From Brevibacterium yomogidense (GTDB lineage: Bacteria; Actinomycetota; Actinomycetes; Actinomycetales; Brevibacteriaceae): 64,000 nucleotides of DNA. The stretch spans positions 1 through 64,000 of the forward strand of contig NZ_JABASY010000005.1 of NCBI RefSeq assembly GCF_016107685.1, written 5' to 3'. The first letter of the stretch is position 1; every line of letters begins with the position of its first letter. The notes under the pieces are model-generated. The model made no database searches, was not told the origin of the DNA, and worked only from the letters and a program-made list of their open reading frames with translations. Positions 25,201 through 33,747 of this stretch are shown in pieces. Made by a program: the position numbers and the translations under genes.

Positions 25201-27804
25201 ATGAGCGCACCGCTCGCATGGGTGAGGGCCACGGGGTCCGCCGACGGGACCGGGGGAGAACTCGCACAGATCCTCGGGGCCGAGGCCCGGCTGGAGCACC
25301 TGCGCTACAAGCCCGGATACTCGCTGCTGGCACGCGTCGTCCCCACAGACAACGGCCCGCCGTCCTGGTTCGCACTGTTCGCACCGGAAGCCCGCGACAA
25401 GGTCTCCAAACTGCGCCGGGGCGCGAAGAAGTCCGGGATCCCCCTCATCGACATCCCCATGCCGCGCCACCCCGAGGTCACACTCCTGTCCGGCCCGATC
25501 GGCGCCGACCTGCGGCTGCGACGCAGACTGCGCGCCGTCCGCGGACTCGTCGACCGTGCCGGAACCCCGAAAGGGCAGGTGCTCGCCTACAACCCGTGGA
25601 AGCGCATCGTCCAGGTCGTCGACTCCCCCCGCGTCGACGGTGACGTCGCAGCGGACGGGGAGGTCATCGCGAAGGTGAGTGCGGGCTGGGCCGCAGAGGC
25701 CGACGACGCCGTGGCGCGGGTGCTCGCGGACCTCGCCGTGCAGGGGGTGCCGGTGCTCGAACCGGTCGCCGTGCCGACCCCCGGGACCCAACTGCTGCCC
25801 TACGTCCGCGGAGGGGACCTCGCACGGCTGCTCGAGGGGGCCTCGGCGGCGGGGGCACCGGCAGCGGAGGTTTTGACGGACGGGACGTCTGTGGGCGGGG
25901 TGTCTATGGACGGGGCCCGCGATCGGACCGCGCTCCTGGCGGAGACCGGTGAGGCGCTCGCGCTCCTGCACGGCGCTGGCCGGGCCCGCGTGGAGCGGGC
26001 ACTGGGCGACTCAGGTCCCCTGCGGACGGTTGACGCGGCCGCACGGCTCGCGGGGGCACGCAACGCGGTCGCCACCGCCGCGCCGCACCTGCGGAACGCG
26101 TTCGACCGGGTGGCCGACGCGGTCGCGGACGCGTGGGAGGACACGGGCCCCGTTCTGCTCCACGGCGATTTCTCCACCGACCAGGTGCTGGTGGGGGACC
26201 GGATCCTCCTCAACGACCTCGACCGCGTGTGCGTCGGGGCGGCCGGATTCGACCTCGGCTCCTTCGCCGCTGTCGAGCTGCTCGCGGACCGCGCCCACAC
26301 CATCGACCCCTTCATCACCGCGTACGCGCAGGTGAGCGGCCAGTCGCCAGTGGGCGTGTACGGGTGGACGGCGCTCCACGTGCTGCTGCGCTGCACCGAC
26401 CCGGTCCGCGACCTGATGCCGGGGCACATCGACGAGGTGGCCCGGCGCATCGAACTCGCGGAGGACCTGGTGGACGGCGCGGGATCGCCCCGCGCAGCAG
26501 GACGACGCAGCGCCCGCGGAACGGCGAGGCGGATGTCCTCCCGGCCGCTGCTCCCGCCGACGCTCGTGACCCCCGCAGGCGAGCTGGACGTTGCCCGGGC
26601 ATGGCCGGCAGCCGACGGCACCCAGCGGTTCGAAGGCCGGGATGCGGATGGTCGGCTGCGGGCCGGGACCCTCTCCGCCGACGGCGACGTGGCCGTGCTG
26701 CCCTTCGCCACGGACGACCGGCTCCCCGGCCTGAGTGCTGCTGGACTCGGCCTGAGCACTGCTGGACTGCAGTGCGGTGAGCTGCTCGTCCACCGCGTTG
26801 GGCGTCGCGCCGTGGTCCGTAGGGCAGCGGCCGATGGGATGCAGGGAGACACGGCGACGGACGGTGCGCACGAGGGCGCGGCCTTCGTGAAGCACGTGCG
26901 GTCCGCGAAGGTCGTCCCGGTGGTCGAGGCGACGAAGATCGCCGGGCGGCTGGCCCGAGCCGTCGGGTTCTCCGCGCCCGAGGTCGTCACCGCCGATGCG
27001 CACTCCCTCACCGTCACCGCCGTCCCGGGGGTCCCCCTCCTGGACGTCGCGCAGGAGAAGGACCTTGGCGCATGGCGGGCGGCGTGGGAGACGTGGCGGG
27101 ACCAGTGGCCGCGCCTGGTGCGGTCGGCGCCCTCGGTGCAGTCGGGGCCGGACCAGCTGCCGGACGGCGGGCCGGTCGACGGGCCAGGCGACGGGCCGGG
27201 CGAGGTGCCGACCGACGGGCCGGGAGCCAGGCCGCGAGCCGGCATGCTCGGCGTGCACGACGGTGACAGCGAAGCCGAGGTCGTCGCGACGTGGACGCGC
27301 CACCTCCTCGACTTCGACCCGCTGGGGTGGGACGACGACCGGTCAGGGCGCGCCCTCAAACGGGCCTACCTCGCGGCGACGGAGGACGTGGAGATCGCAC
27401 TGCGCGAAGGCGCGCGGCACACCTCGAAGCGGGCCGGCAGAGGGCCGACCGCGGGCAGGGGGATCGCCCACCGAGACCTGCACGACGGGCAGATGCTCGT
27501 CGACCCCGCGACCGGAGCACTGGGACTGCTGGACTTCGACACACTTGCGTACGCGGAGCCGGAACTGGACCTCGGCAACCTCATCTCTCACATGCGGCTG
27601 CGCCACCGGCAGGGCGCGCTGGGGCTGAGGGCGCGGAACATCGCGCTCGCCGCGATCGACCGGGCGGCGGACACCATGGAGCTCGACGAGAACCGTCTGC
27701 GGGTGTACACGCGGGCCTCGGCGCTGCGCCTGGTGGGCGTCTACGCGTTCCGACCGCAGTGGCGCGACCTGGCGCGGGAGCTGTGCGAGAGCCTCGTGAG
27801 GTGA
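25201..27804 (+). CDS. tandem APH-fold (maltokinase-like) kinase protein
   Basis: This 867-residue protein holds two aminoglycoside-phosphotransferase-fold domains. Domain 1 has HGDFSTDQ (from residue 321) and 'LLNDLDRV'; domain 2 has HRDLHDGQ (from residue 757) and 'LLDFDTLAYAEPELDLGNL'. In antibiotic kinases the last residue of HxDxxxxN is Asn; here both are Gln, as in maltokinases, which favours a sugar-type substrate. Catalytic Asp and metal-binding Asp are present in both, so both may be active. A Gly/Pro/Asp-rich insert lies at about 645-685. ATG 25201 follows AAGGGGAA. It is the last gene of the glycan operon and could phosphorylate a sugar, lipid carrier or the product. Confidence 0.78.
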   Translation: MSAPLAWVRATGSADGTGGELAQILGAEARLEHLRYKPGYSLLARVVPTDNGPPSWFALFAPEARDKVSKLRRGAKKSGIPLIDIPMPRHPEVTLLSGPIGADLRLRRRLRAVRGLVDRAGTPKGQVLAYNPWKRIVQVVDSPRVDGDVAADGEVIAKVSAGWAAEADDAVARVLADLAVQGVPVLEPVAVPTPGTQLLPYVRGGDLARLLEGASAAGAPAAEVLTDGTSVGGVSMDGARDRTALLAETGEALALLHGAGRARVERALGDSGPLRTVDAAARLAGARNAVATAAPHLRNAFDRVADAVADAWEDTGPVLLHGDFSTDQVLVGDRILLNDLDRVCVGAAGFDLGSFAAVELLADRAHTIDPFITAYAQVSGQSPVGVYGWTALHVLLRCTDPVRDLMPGHIDEVARRIELAEDLVDGAGSPRAAGRRSARGTARRMSSRPLLPPTLVTPAGELDVARAWPAADGTQRFEGRDADGRLRAGTLSADGDVAVLPFATDDRLPGLSAAGLGLSTAGLQCGELLVHRVGRRAVVRRAAADGMQGDTATDGAHEGAAFVKHVRSAKVVPVVEATKIAGRLARAVGFSAPEVVTADAHSLTVTAVPGVPLLDVAQEKDLGAWRAAWETWRDQWPRLVRSAPSVQSGPDQLPDGGPVDGPGDGPGEVPTDGPGARPRAGMLGVHDGDSEAEVVATWTRHLLDFDPLGWDDDRSGRALKRAYLAATEDVEIALREGARHTSKRAGRGPTAGRGIAHRDLHDGQMLVDPATGALGLLDFDTLAYAEPELDLGNLISHMRLRHRQGALGLRARNIALAAIDRAADTMELDENRLRVYTRASALRLVGVYAFRPQWRDLARELCESLVR

Positions 27805-27885
27805 GGGAGACAGACGCCCAGGGAGAGGTGAGGGAGGCAGTCGCCTAGGGGAGAGGCGAGGGAGACACGCCCTAGGGGAGACGCA
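27801..27885. repeat. 27-28-bp tandem repeat after kinase gene
   Basis: Three imperfect units start at 27801, 27828 and 27856 (consensus GTGAGGGAGACAG.CGCC.AGGGGAGAG). They overlap the last codon of the kinase gene and fill the gap to the convergent MaoC gene. Confidence 0.6.
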
Positions 27886-27900
27886 GAGGAACGAGCGTAT

Positions 27901-28392
27901 TCACCGCGCGGCGCGTGCGACGAAGTCCACACACACGTCGAGGACCTGCTTGCCGTGCTGATTCGTGAGCTGGCCGGTGGACACGCCCATCGCGCGGCCG
28001 TTCACCGGTGGGTCGACTCGCTCCACCCGCATCGTGCCGGTGAGGGTGTCCCCGGGGCGCACCGGTCGCAGGAACCGCACCGACCGCAGCTGGCGGCCTG
28101 CGACGATGTCGTAGCTGTCGAGGGCACCCTCGACGCTCAGACGCTGGAACACGGCGAGCGTGTGGATGCCACTGGCGATGAGCCCGCCGAAATCGGAGTC
28201 CGTCGCGGCTTCGGCGTCGATGTGGAAGTACTGGGGGTCCCAGTCGCGGCCGAACGCGAGGACCTCGTCCTCCGTCACGGTGTGCGAACCCAGCTGCTGC
28301 TCGACACCCACGGGGATCTCCTCCGCCGGCAGGCGACGACTTGCGGTGCGGGCTGTGGTGCGGGCTGTGAGTCCGTGATCCGGGACTGTCAT
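27901..28392 (-). CDS. MaoC-like dehydratase (hotdog fold)
   Basis: This is a 163-residue single-hotdog protein. The MaoC hydratase signature is visible as 'FGRDWDPQYFHIDAEAATDSDFGGLIASGIHTLAVFQRL', in which the Asp and His of the D-x4-H-type motif act in hydration of enoyl-CoA. A basic N-terminal extension of about 20 residues precedes it. It probably hydrates an enoyl-thioester or binds an acyl-CoA. ATG 28392 is preceded by GAGGAG. It stands alone on the minus strand between the glycan operon and purU. Confidence 0.85.
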   Translation of the reverse strand: MTVPDHGLTARTTARTASRRLPAEEIPVGVEQQLGSHTVTEDEVLAFGRDWDPQYFHIDAEAATDSDFGGLIASGIHTLAVFQRLSVEGALDSYDIVAGRQLRSVRFLRPVRPGDTLTGTMRVERVDPPVNGRAMGVSTGQLTNQHGKQVLDVCVDFVARAAR

Positions 28393-28565
28393 CGTCGACT
28401 CCTCGCTGGAACGTGAAGGACTTCCCACGCACCCGCCAGAGCTCACTTACCCTTGCTGCCTTTCGGCCCTGGGGGAGTTCGCAAGATGACGCCGCGTGGG
28501 AAGCCGGGATCCATCCTAGTCCAGCCCCGTTCGTTCGAGCCAACCGGGGGTGCTTGAATGTTCCC

Positions 28566-29450
28566 ATGACTTCCGCTGATGCCGCCTCCGGCTCCTATGT
28601 CCTCACGCTCCACTGCGACGACCGCCCCGGTATCGTCGCGGGCATCAGCCGTGTGCTGAGCGACCACGGGTGCAACGTGACGGAATCGAAGACGTTCGAG
28701 GACGCAGTGCACGGCACCTTCTTCGCACGCTTCGCGTTCACAGTCCCTGCCGCTGACGGCACCACTGCCGACGCCGAGGCCGCCCTCCGCACCGATCTCG
28801 ACGCGGCTGCCGCTGAGTTCGGGATGACGCTGGGGCTGTGGCCCCTGTCGCGCCGCATGCCGGTCGTCCTCATGGTGTCGAAGTGGGTGCACTGCCTGCG
28901 GGACCTGCTCTACCGCGCACAGTCGGGGCATCTTCCGATCGACGTCGTCGCGGTCGTGTCGAACCACGAGGACCACCGGTCGCTCGTCGAATGGCACGGC
29001 GTCCCGTTCCACCACGTGCCGATCACCCCGGACACGAAGCCCGCGGCGGAAGCGCGCCTGCTGGAGATCGTCGAGGAGACGGGGGCGGAGCTCGTCGTGC
29101 TCGCGCGCTACATGCAGGTGCTGTCCGAAGGGCTCACGGAGAGGCTGGAGGGCCGCTGCATCAACATCCACCACTCGTTCCTGCCGAGCTTCAAGGGTGC
29201 CAAGCCCTACCACCAGGCGTTCGAGCGCGGCGTGAAGATGGTGGGGGCGACAGCCCACTACGTCAACAGCGACCTGGACGAGGGGCCGATCATCACGCAG
29301 CGCGTCGCCTCCGTCGACCACTCGTACAGCCCCGCGGACCTGCAGCGCCACGGGCAGGACGCGGAGGTCGCCGCACTCACCGATGCGGTGAAGATGCACG
29401 CGGAGCACCGCATCATCCTGCAGGGCGGACGCACCGTCGTCCTCCGCTGA
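28566..29450 (+). CDS. purU: formyltetrahydrofolate deformylase
   Basis: This is a 294-residue enzyme that hydrolyses 10-formyl-THF to formate and THF, balancing one-carbon pools and supplying formate to PurT. An N-terminal ACT domain ('YVLTLHCDDRPGIVAGISRVL', about 10-85) senses ligand. The formyl-transferase-type domain has 'RYMQVLS', the catalytic 'INIHHSFLPSFKGAKPY' (Asn/His near 200-202) and the Asp in 'NSDLDEGPII'. Length is normal for PurU. ATG 28566 lacks a clear Shine-Dalgarno; TTGAAT lies 6 bases upstream, a weak match to the leaderless layout. Monocistronic. Confidence 0.93.
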   Translation: MTSADAASGSYVLTLHCDDRPGIVAGISRVLSDHGCNVTESKTFEDAVHGTFFARFAFTVPAADGTTADAEAALRTDLDAAAAEFGMTLGLWPLSRRMPVVLMVSKWVHCLRDLLYRAQSGHLPIDVVAVVSNHEDHRSLVEWHGVPFHHVPITPDTKPAAEARLLEIVEETGAELVVLARYMQVLSEGLTERLEGRCINIHHSFLPSFKGAKPYHQAFERGVKMVGATAHYVNSDLDEGPIITQRVASVDHSYSPADLQRHGQDAEVAALTDAVKMHAEHRIILQGGRTVVLR

Positions 29451-29480
29451 GGGCTCACTGCAGTCGAGCTGCGTCGGGGC

Positions 29481-29942
29481 TCAGTCGAGGGCCGAGGCCA
29501 TGACGGTCGCCGTCATCTCCTGCACCTGCTCGAGGTGGGAGTCCTCGACGGCACCGGTCCACACGACGGGGTCGTGGGACAGCTTCCAGCCCAGCCCGGT
29601 CGTGATCGCCTCCATCGCCTTCTCCGCGCCGGTCGTGTCGTAGCCGCCGTGGATCCAGTAGGAGAACGGCCTGCCGGCAGTCGGTTCGCGCACGTGGTCG
29701 TAGACGGTGTCGAAGAAGTGCTTGAGGGCGCCGGAGATGTACCCGAAGTTCGCGGTGGTGCCCAGGACGTAGGCGTCCGCTGCGAGGACCTGGTCGATGT
29801 CCGGCTGCAGTGCCGCGACCTCGACGAGCTCCAGGTCGCCCAGTTCGGCGAGGTCCGGGATCTGGGCGGCGCTCAGCGCCGCATCGGCGATCTTCCGAGT
29901 GGATTCCGTGGGGGAGTGGTGGATGAGAAGGATGCGGGCCAT
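29481..29942 (-). CDS. flavodoxin-like protein
   Basis: This 153-residue protein has the flavodoxin/WrbA-like fold: strand 1 and phosphate loop 'ILLIHHSPTESTRKIADA', the FMN-binding 'LGTTANFGYISGALKHFFD', and 'GRPFSYWIHGGYDTTGAEKAME'. The P-loop T/S-rich turn is shorter than in classical flavodoxins, so FMN binding is likely but redox partner and role are unknown. It is divergent from the hydrolase gene at 29972; the two start codons are only 29 bp apart inside a perfect inverted repeat. TAGCGT lies 6 bases upstream of the ATG. Confidence 0.8.
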   Translation of the reverse strand: MARILLIHHSPTESTRKIADAALSAAQIPDLAELGDLELVEVAALQPDIDQVLAADAYVLGTTANFGYISGALKHFFDTVYDHVREPTAGRPFSYWIHGGYDTTGAEKAMEAITTGLGWKLSHDPVVWTGAVEDSHLEQVQEMTATVMASALD

Positions 29943-29974
29943 GTCTCCACGCTACCGCCTAGGGTGGAGACATG
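29940..29974. promoter_or_regulatory. symmetric divergent leaderless starts
   Basis: CATGTCTCCAC (29940-29950) and GTGGAGACATG (29964-29974) are a perfect 11-bp inverted repeat around 13 bases, and both start codons lie within it. On each strand TAGNGT is followed by GGAGAC and then ATG, so TANNNT ends 6 bases before each start. Confidence 0.65.
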
Positions 29975-30928
29975 GGAGACGAGGATCACACAGAAGGGGC
30001 GAGCACCCCGAGCGGCCACCCCTACGACAACGCGTCCGTCGCACAGCGGCTGGGAGGTGAGGCGTTCTCCGTCGAGCGGGACGGGCTCGTCTTCGACGGG
30101 TTCCGTGTCGCGGGACGGACCACGGCCTCGGCGATGGGTGCGTCTGAGGAGGACCGGCCCGTGGCGGTGCTGGTGCACGGATGGCCGCAGTTCGCGGCCT
30201 GCTGGGAGGAGACGGCGCGGGCGCTCGCAGACGCGGGCATCGACGTGATCGCCTACGACCAGCGCGGATACTCGCCGGGGGCGCGGCCGGACGACGTTGC
30301 GGACTACGACGTCGCGAAGCTCGTGAGCGACCTGCGCGGCCTCGTCGAGGAATGGGGGCTGGGCCGGTTCCACCTGGTGGGCCACGACTGGGGCGGCATC
30401 GTCGGATGGTCGTACGCCGCGATGCACCCGGACGAACTGCAGACATTCACCTCCGTGTCGACAGCGCACCCGATCGCGCACGGTCAGCGCATCGCAGAGG
30501 ACCCGGACCAGTACGAGCGCATGCACTACCTGCGCCGCATCCGGCAGGACCCCGCAGGGGTGGAAGAGCGGCTGCTGGCCGACGACGGGGCGCGCCTTGC
30601 CGCGATGTACGAAGGCGCGATCGACGACGACCGGGTCCGGTCCTACGTGGGCCGGTTCTCGGAGCCGGGCACGATGGAGGCGGCGCTCAAGTACTACCGC
30701 GCGCTGGGCGGAGAGGACAGCTCGGCACTCACCGGGATCACCGTCCCCACGCTGTATGTGTGGGGCAGTGAAGACCTCGCGTTCTCCCGAGGCGCGGCCG
30801 AACTCACGGGCGACCACGTCGACGCCGACTACCGGTTCGTCGAGATCCCCGGCGCCACGCACTGGCTGCCCGAGGAGGAGCCGCGCGTCGTGTCAGGAGC
30901 TGTCATAGATTGGATCCGTGAACACTGA
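29972..30928 (+). CDS. alpha/beta hydrolase, epoxide-hydrolase type
   Basis: This is a 318-residue alpha/beta hydrolase. The oxyanion motif is HGWPQ, the nucleophile elbow GHDWGG places an Asp as nucleophile (as in epoxide hydrolases and haloalkane dehalogenases), a cap domain spans about 155-255, and the catalytic His is in 'PGATHWLPEE'. 'LYVWGSEDLAF' supplies the acid residue. HGWPQ with an Asp nucleophile favours epoxide hydrolysis. The first 35 residues are a disordered acidic extension. It starts leaderless or with GGAGA very close, and is divergent from a flavodoxin-like gene, possibly co-controlled. Confidence 0.85.
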   Translation: MGDEDHTEGASTPSGHPYDNASVAQRLGGEAFSVERDGLVFDGFRVAGRTTASAMGASEEDRPVAVLVHGWPQFAACWEETARALADAGIDVIAYDQRGYSPGARPDDVADYDVAKLVSDLRGLVEEWGLGRFHLVGHDWGGIVGWSYAAMHPDELQTFTSVSTAHPIAHGQRIAEDPDQYERMHYLRRIRQDPAGVEERLLADDGARLAAMYEGAIDDDRVRSYVGRFSEPGTMEAALKYYRALGGEDSSALTGITVPTLYVWGSEDLAFSRGAAELTGDHVDADYRFVEIPGATHWLPEEEPRVVSGAVIDWIREH

Positions 30929-31030
30929 CGAGCACCCCGGGAACCTCGAGAAGTGCGCGAGCCCCGAGAAGCACGCGCACTTCGCGCAGCGCGCGGCCGG
31001 TGGTTTCGGCCGTGACGGAGGGGCGGGCTG

Positions 31031-32002
31031 ATGGCAGTCATCAAGGATCCGCTGCGCGGGCGGGGCAGACCTGACGCGCCGTCCCACACGGACGCGGAGA
31101 TCATCGACCGGCTGCTGAGCGTCGGCGCCTCGCGGACGGTGGCGCTCGCCGGAGCAGGGATGAGCACGGACTCGGGCATCCCCGACTACCGGGGCCCCGA
31201 CGCCTCACCCCGTTCGCCGATGACGTTCCAGGCGTTCCTCGCCGGACCCCTCCAGCGGTCGCGCTACTGGGCGCGCAGCTGGGTGGGGTGGGACCGCGTC
31301 GACTGGGCACGGCCGAACGCGTCGCACCGCGCGCTCGCCGCACTGGGGCTCGCCGGGACGATCACGCAGAACGTCGACGGGCTGGACCGCTTGGCGGGAG
31401 TGCGGGACGTCGTCGAACTGCACGGCAGGCTGGACCAGGTCGTGTGTCTCACGTGTGCCCGGCGGTTCTCCCGGCAGTGGGTGCAGGACGAGCTCACGCG
31501 GCTGAACCCCGGATTCCTCGACCGGATCGACGTGGACCCGCGCGAGATCGAAGTCGCGCCGGACGGGGACGCCGAACTCGCGCAGACCCGCGGGTTCCAC
31601 GTCCGCGACTGCCCCCAGTGCGGCGGCCTCCTGAAACCTGACCTGGTCTTCTTCGGCGAGACGGTCGAACGCCACATCGTCGACCGTGCAATGGCGATGG
31701 TGGACGAGGCGGAGGCACTGGTCGTCCTGGGGTCGTCGCTCGCGGTCATGAGCGGCCTGCGGTTCGTGCGGGCGGCCCGGAAGAAGGGGGCGCTCGTGGT
31801 CATCGACACGGACGGCCCCACGCGGGGCGACGAACTGGCGGACATGCGGTCGCTGTCACGCACCTCGGACTTCCTCGCAGCGTGGGCGGAGGCGGCAGGG
31901 AAGACTGTGGAAGACCCTGCCGAGGGAGCAGCGGGGAAGCCTGCTGATGACGCCTCAAGGGAAGCTGTTGGTGAGGCGTCAGGGGGCGTTGGTTTGCAGT
32001 AG
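31031..32002 (+). CDS. Sir2-family NAD-dependent protein deacetylase
   Basis: This 323-residue sirtuin has 'LAGAGMSTDSGIPDYRG' (about 39-55), 'ITQNVDGLDRLAG' (NAD site), catalytic His in 'VVELHGRLDQV', and four zinc Cys in 'CLTC' (about 139-142) and 'CPQCGG' (about 195-199), then 'KPDLVFFGE' and 'VLGSSLAVMSG'. It removes acyl groups from lysines with NAD; acetyl-CoA synthetase, a classical sirtuin target, is encoded later in the window. The C-terminal 40 residues are Ala/Gly/Glu low complexity. GGAGGGG precedes ATG 31031. Confidence 0.9.
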   Translation: MAVIKDPLRGRGRPDAPSHTDAEIIDRLLSVGASRTVALAGAGMSTDSGIPDYRGPDASPRSPMTFQAFLAGPLQRSRYWARSWVGWDRVDWARPNASHRALAALGLAGTITQNVDGLDRLAGVRDVVELHGRLDQVVCLTCARRFSRQWVQDELTRLNPGFLDRIDVDPREIEVAPDGDAELAQTRGFHVRDCPQCGGLLKPDLVFFGETVERHIVDRAMAMVDEAEALVVLGSSLAVMSGLRFVRAARKKGALVVIDTDGPTRGDELADMRSLSRTSDFLAAWAEAAGKTVEDPAEGAAGKPADDASREAVGEASGGVGLQ

Positions 32003-32161
32003 GCAAGTCACTGTGCCGGAACTGCCTCCGCGGTGCTCGCATGTGGAGGGGACTCGGAGGTGCGGGCTCCCGGCTGAGCGTCCGATGTCCGCGCGCTGTT
32101 CGTTGACGATTGGGGTGTGGCCATGCTCGACAGTGGGGTCCTCCTGGGGCACGCTTGAGGT

Positions 32162-32920
32162 ATGACATCGCTCGCACGGGAAGAACGACTCAGGCTCGCA
32201 TCCCTCCTGCGGAAGGTGGGGCCGGATGCTCCCACGCTGTGCGAGGGGTGGAAGACCCGCGATCTCGCCATTCACCTCGTCATGCGCGACCGTGATCTGC
32301 CGGCCCTCGTCGGTGAGCATCTTAAGCTGTTCGCCAAGCGACACGAGCGGGTCGACGAACTGCTGCGGGAGACCCCGTGGATCGAACTGGTCGGCAAGCT
32401 CGCCCAGGGGCCCACGGCATGGAACCCCAGTTCGTGGGGTGCCGGCGTCGACTCGCTCATGAACACGGCGGAGTTCCTCATCCATCACGAAGACGTGCGG
32501 CGCGCGCAGCCGGGATGGCGGGTCCGTGAGCTCGGGACGCAGGTGCAGAAGGACATGCTCGCCCTCACTCGCCCGCTCGCACTTCCGTACGCGCTCCGCA
32601 AGGGGATTCACCTGGTCCTGAAGCCGCGGGGCTTCGACGACGTCCGCGCGGGCCGCACCAACAAGACCACGGTGACCGTGTCGGGCCTCCCCGTCGAACT
32701 GCTGCTCTACCTGTTCGGTCGGGAGAGCCACGCGGTCGTCGACGTCCGCGAGTCCGCGCCGGTGTCCGCTGACGAGGACGCCGAGGTGGTGGGCGGCACC
32801 CCGGACGAGGTCGCCGCCGCGGAATCGGACGTCACGACCGGTGAGTGGCCGTCCTCGGTGCGGATCGAGAAGAAGAAGCGCGGCCCGATCGTCGAGAAGC
32901 CGGAGGGCTCCGAGATCTGA
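32162..32920 (+). CDS. TIGR03085-type DinB-fold metal-binding protein
   Basis: This 252-residue protein matches the actinobacterial TIGR03085 group of the maleylpyruvate-isomerase/DinB-like superfamily. It begins 'LAREERLRLASLLRKVGPDAPTLCEGWKTRDLAIHLVMRD', with the His ligand, and continues to 'AEFLIHHEDVRRAQPGW' with the second His pair. Such proteins form a four-helix bundle holding a divalent metal; some are mycothiol-dependent enzymes. The C-terminal 60 residues are acidic then Lys-rich and probably disordered. The start ATG 32162 has only a weak GAGG nearby. Confidence 0.8.
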   Translation: MTSLAREERLRLASLLRKVGPDAPTLCEGWKTRDLAIHLVMRDRDLPALVGEHLKLFAKRHERVDELLRETPWIELVGKLAQGPTAWNPSSWGAGVDSLMNTAEFLIHHEDVRRAQPGWRVRELGTQVQKDMLALTRPLALPYALRKGIHLVLKPRGFDDVRAGRTNKTTVTVSGLPVELLLYLFGRESHAVVDVRESAPVSADEDAEVVGGTPDEVAAAESDVTTGEWPSSVRIEKKKRGPIVEKPEGSEI

Positions 32921-32977
32921 GAGTCCTGGTGGGCTCTTGGGAGCCATCCTGCCGTGGGCGGGCTCTCCCGAGAGTCC

Positions 32978-33700
32978 TCAGCCGGAGACCGGCACGCCGG
33001 GAACTCCTGCCGGGGTCTCGCTCTCCGTGAGCGGGGTGAGCGCACCGTCGAGCATCTGGTGAGTCGTGTCGAAGCGAGGCATGAGCGCCAGGTCGTGGGT
33101 GACGAGCAGCGTGGCCGTCCCCAGGTCGCGGGTGAGGTCGACGACGAGGCCGATGATCTCCTCACTGCGCGCACGGTCGAGTGCGGACGTGGGCTCGTCG
33201 ACGATGAGGACGGCGGGGTCTCCCATGAGCGCGCGGGCGATGTTCACCCGCTGCCGCTGGCCGCCGGACAGCGCGGCCGGACGTGACTCGCGGTGGTCGC
33301 CCAGTCCCACGATCCCCAGCAGTTCATCCGCGGCCCGCGTGCGCGCAGCCTTGTCCTTCGCGCTCCCGTCCAGTTCCCCCATCACGAGCAGCTGTTCGCG
33401 CGCGGTGAGGGAGGGGAGCAGGTTGGACTGCTGGAAGACGATGCCGATGCGCTCACGGCGCAGCTGTGCCGCCTCCTTCTGGGAGACGGACGTCGCGTCG
33501 ACGCCTGCGATCTCGACCCGGCCGGAATCCGGCTGGACGAGGGTTGCAGCGACCGCCAGGAGGCTGGACTTCCCCGACCCGGACGGACCGGTGAGGCCTG
33601 CGACGGTGCCGCGGGCGACCTCGAGGTTCGCCCGGTCGACCGCGGTGACGCGACCGTCGCCGTCCGGGAACGTGAGGGTGATGTCGGTGAGGGAGAGCAT
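32978..33700 (-). CDS. LolD/MacB-type ABC transporter ATPase
   Basis: This 240-residue ATPase has Walker [11 protein letters not shown]-loop in 'GIVFQQSNLLPSLTAREQL', signature ALSGGQRQR, and Walker [13 protein letters not shown]. The Q-loop 'NLLPSLTA' places it with MacB/LolD mechanotransmission transporters. It works with the permease encoded just upstream on the same strand (33748-34908). ATG 33700 has AAAGGA about 8 bases upstream. Such pairs export or extrude lipids, peptides or antibiotics; divergent two-component genes next to it suggest cell-envelope stress or peptide sensing. Confidence 0.9.
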   Translation of the reverse strand: MLSLTDITLTFPDGDGRVTAVDRANLEVARGTVAGLTGPSGSGKSSLLAVAATLVQPDSGRVEIAGVDATSVSQKEAAQLRRERIGIVFQQSNLLPSLTAREQLLVMGELDGSAKDKAARTRAADELLGIVGLGDHRESRPAALSGGQRQRVNIARALMGDPAVLIVDEPTSALDRARSEEIIGLVVDLTRDLGTATLLVTHDLALMPRFDTTHQMLDGALTPLTESETPAGVPGVPVSG

Positions 33701-33747
33701 GAGGGGTCCTTTCGGATGGAAGCGGAGTGGGCGGGTCGGTGAGCTTC

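Noticed and set aside
25201..27804. Aminoglycoside resistance gene
   Set aside because: APH fold is present, but Gln replaces the usual Asn in both motifs and the neighbours are glycan genes; a sugar-type kinase is more likely.
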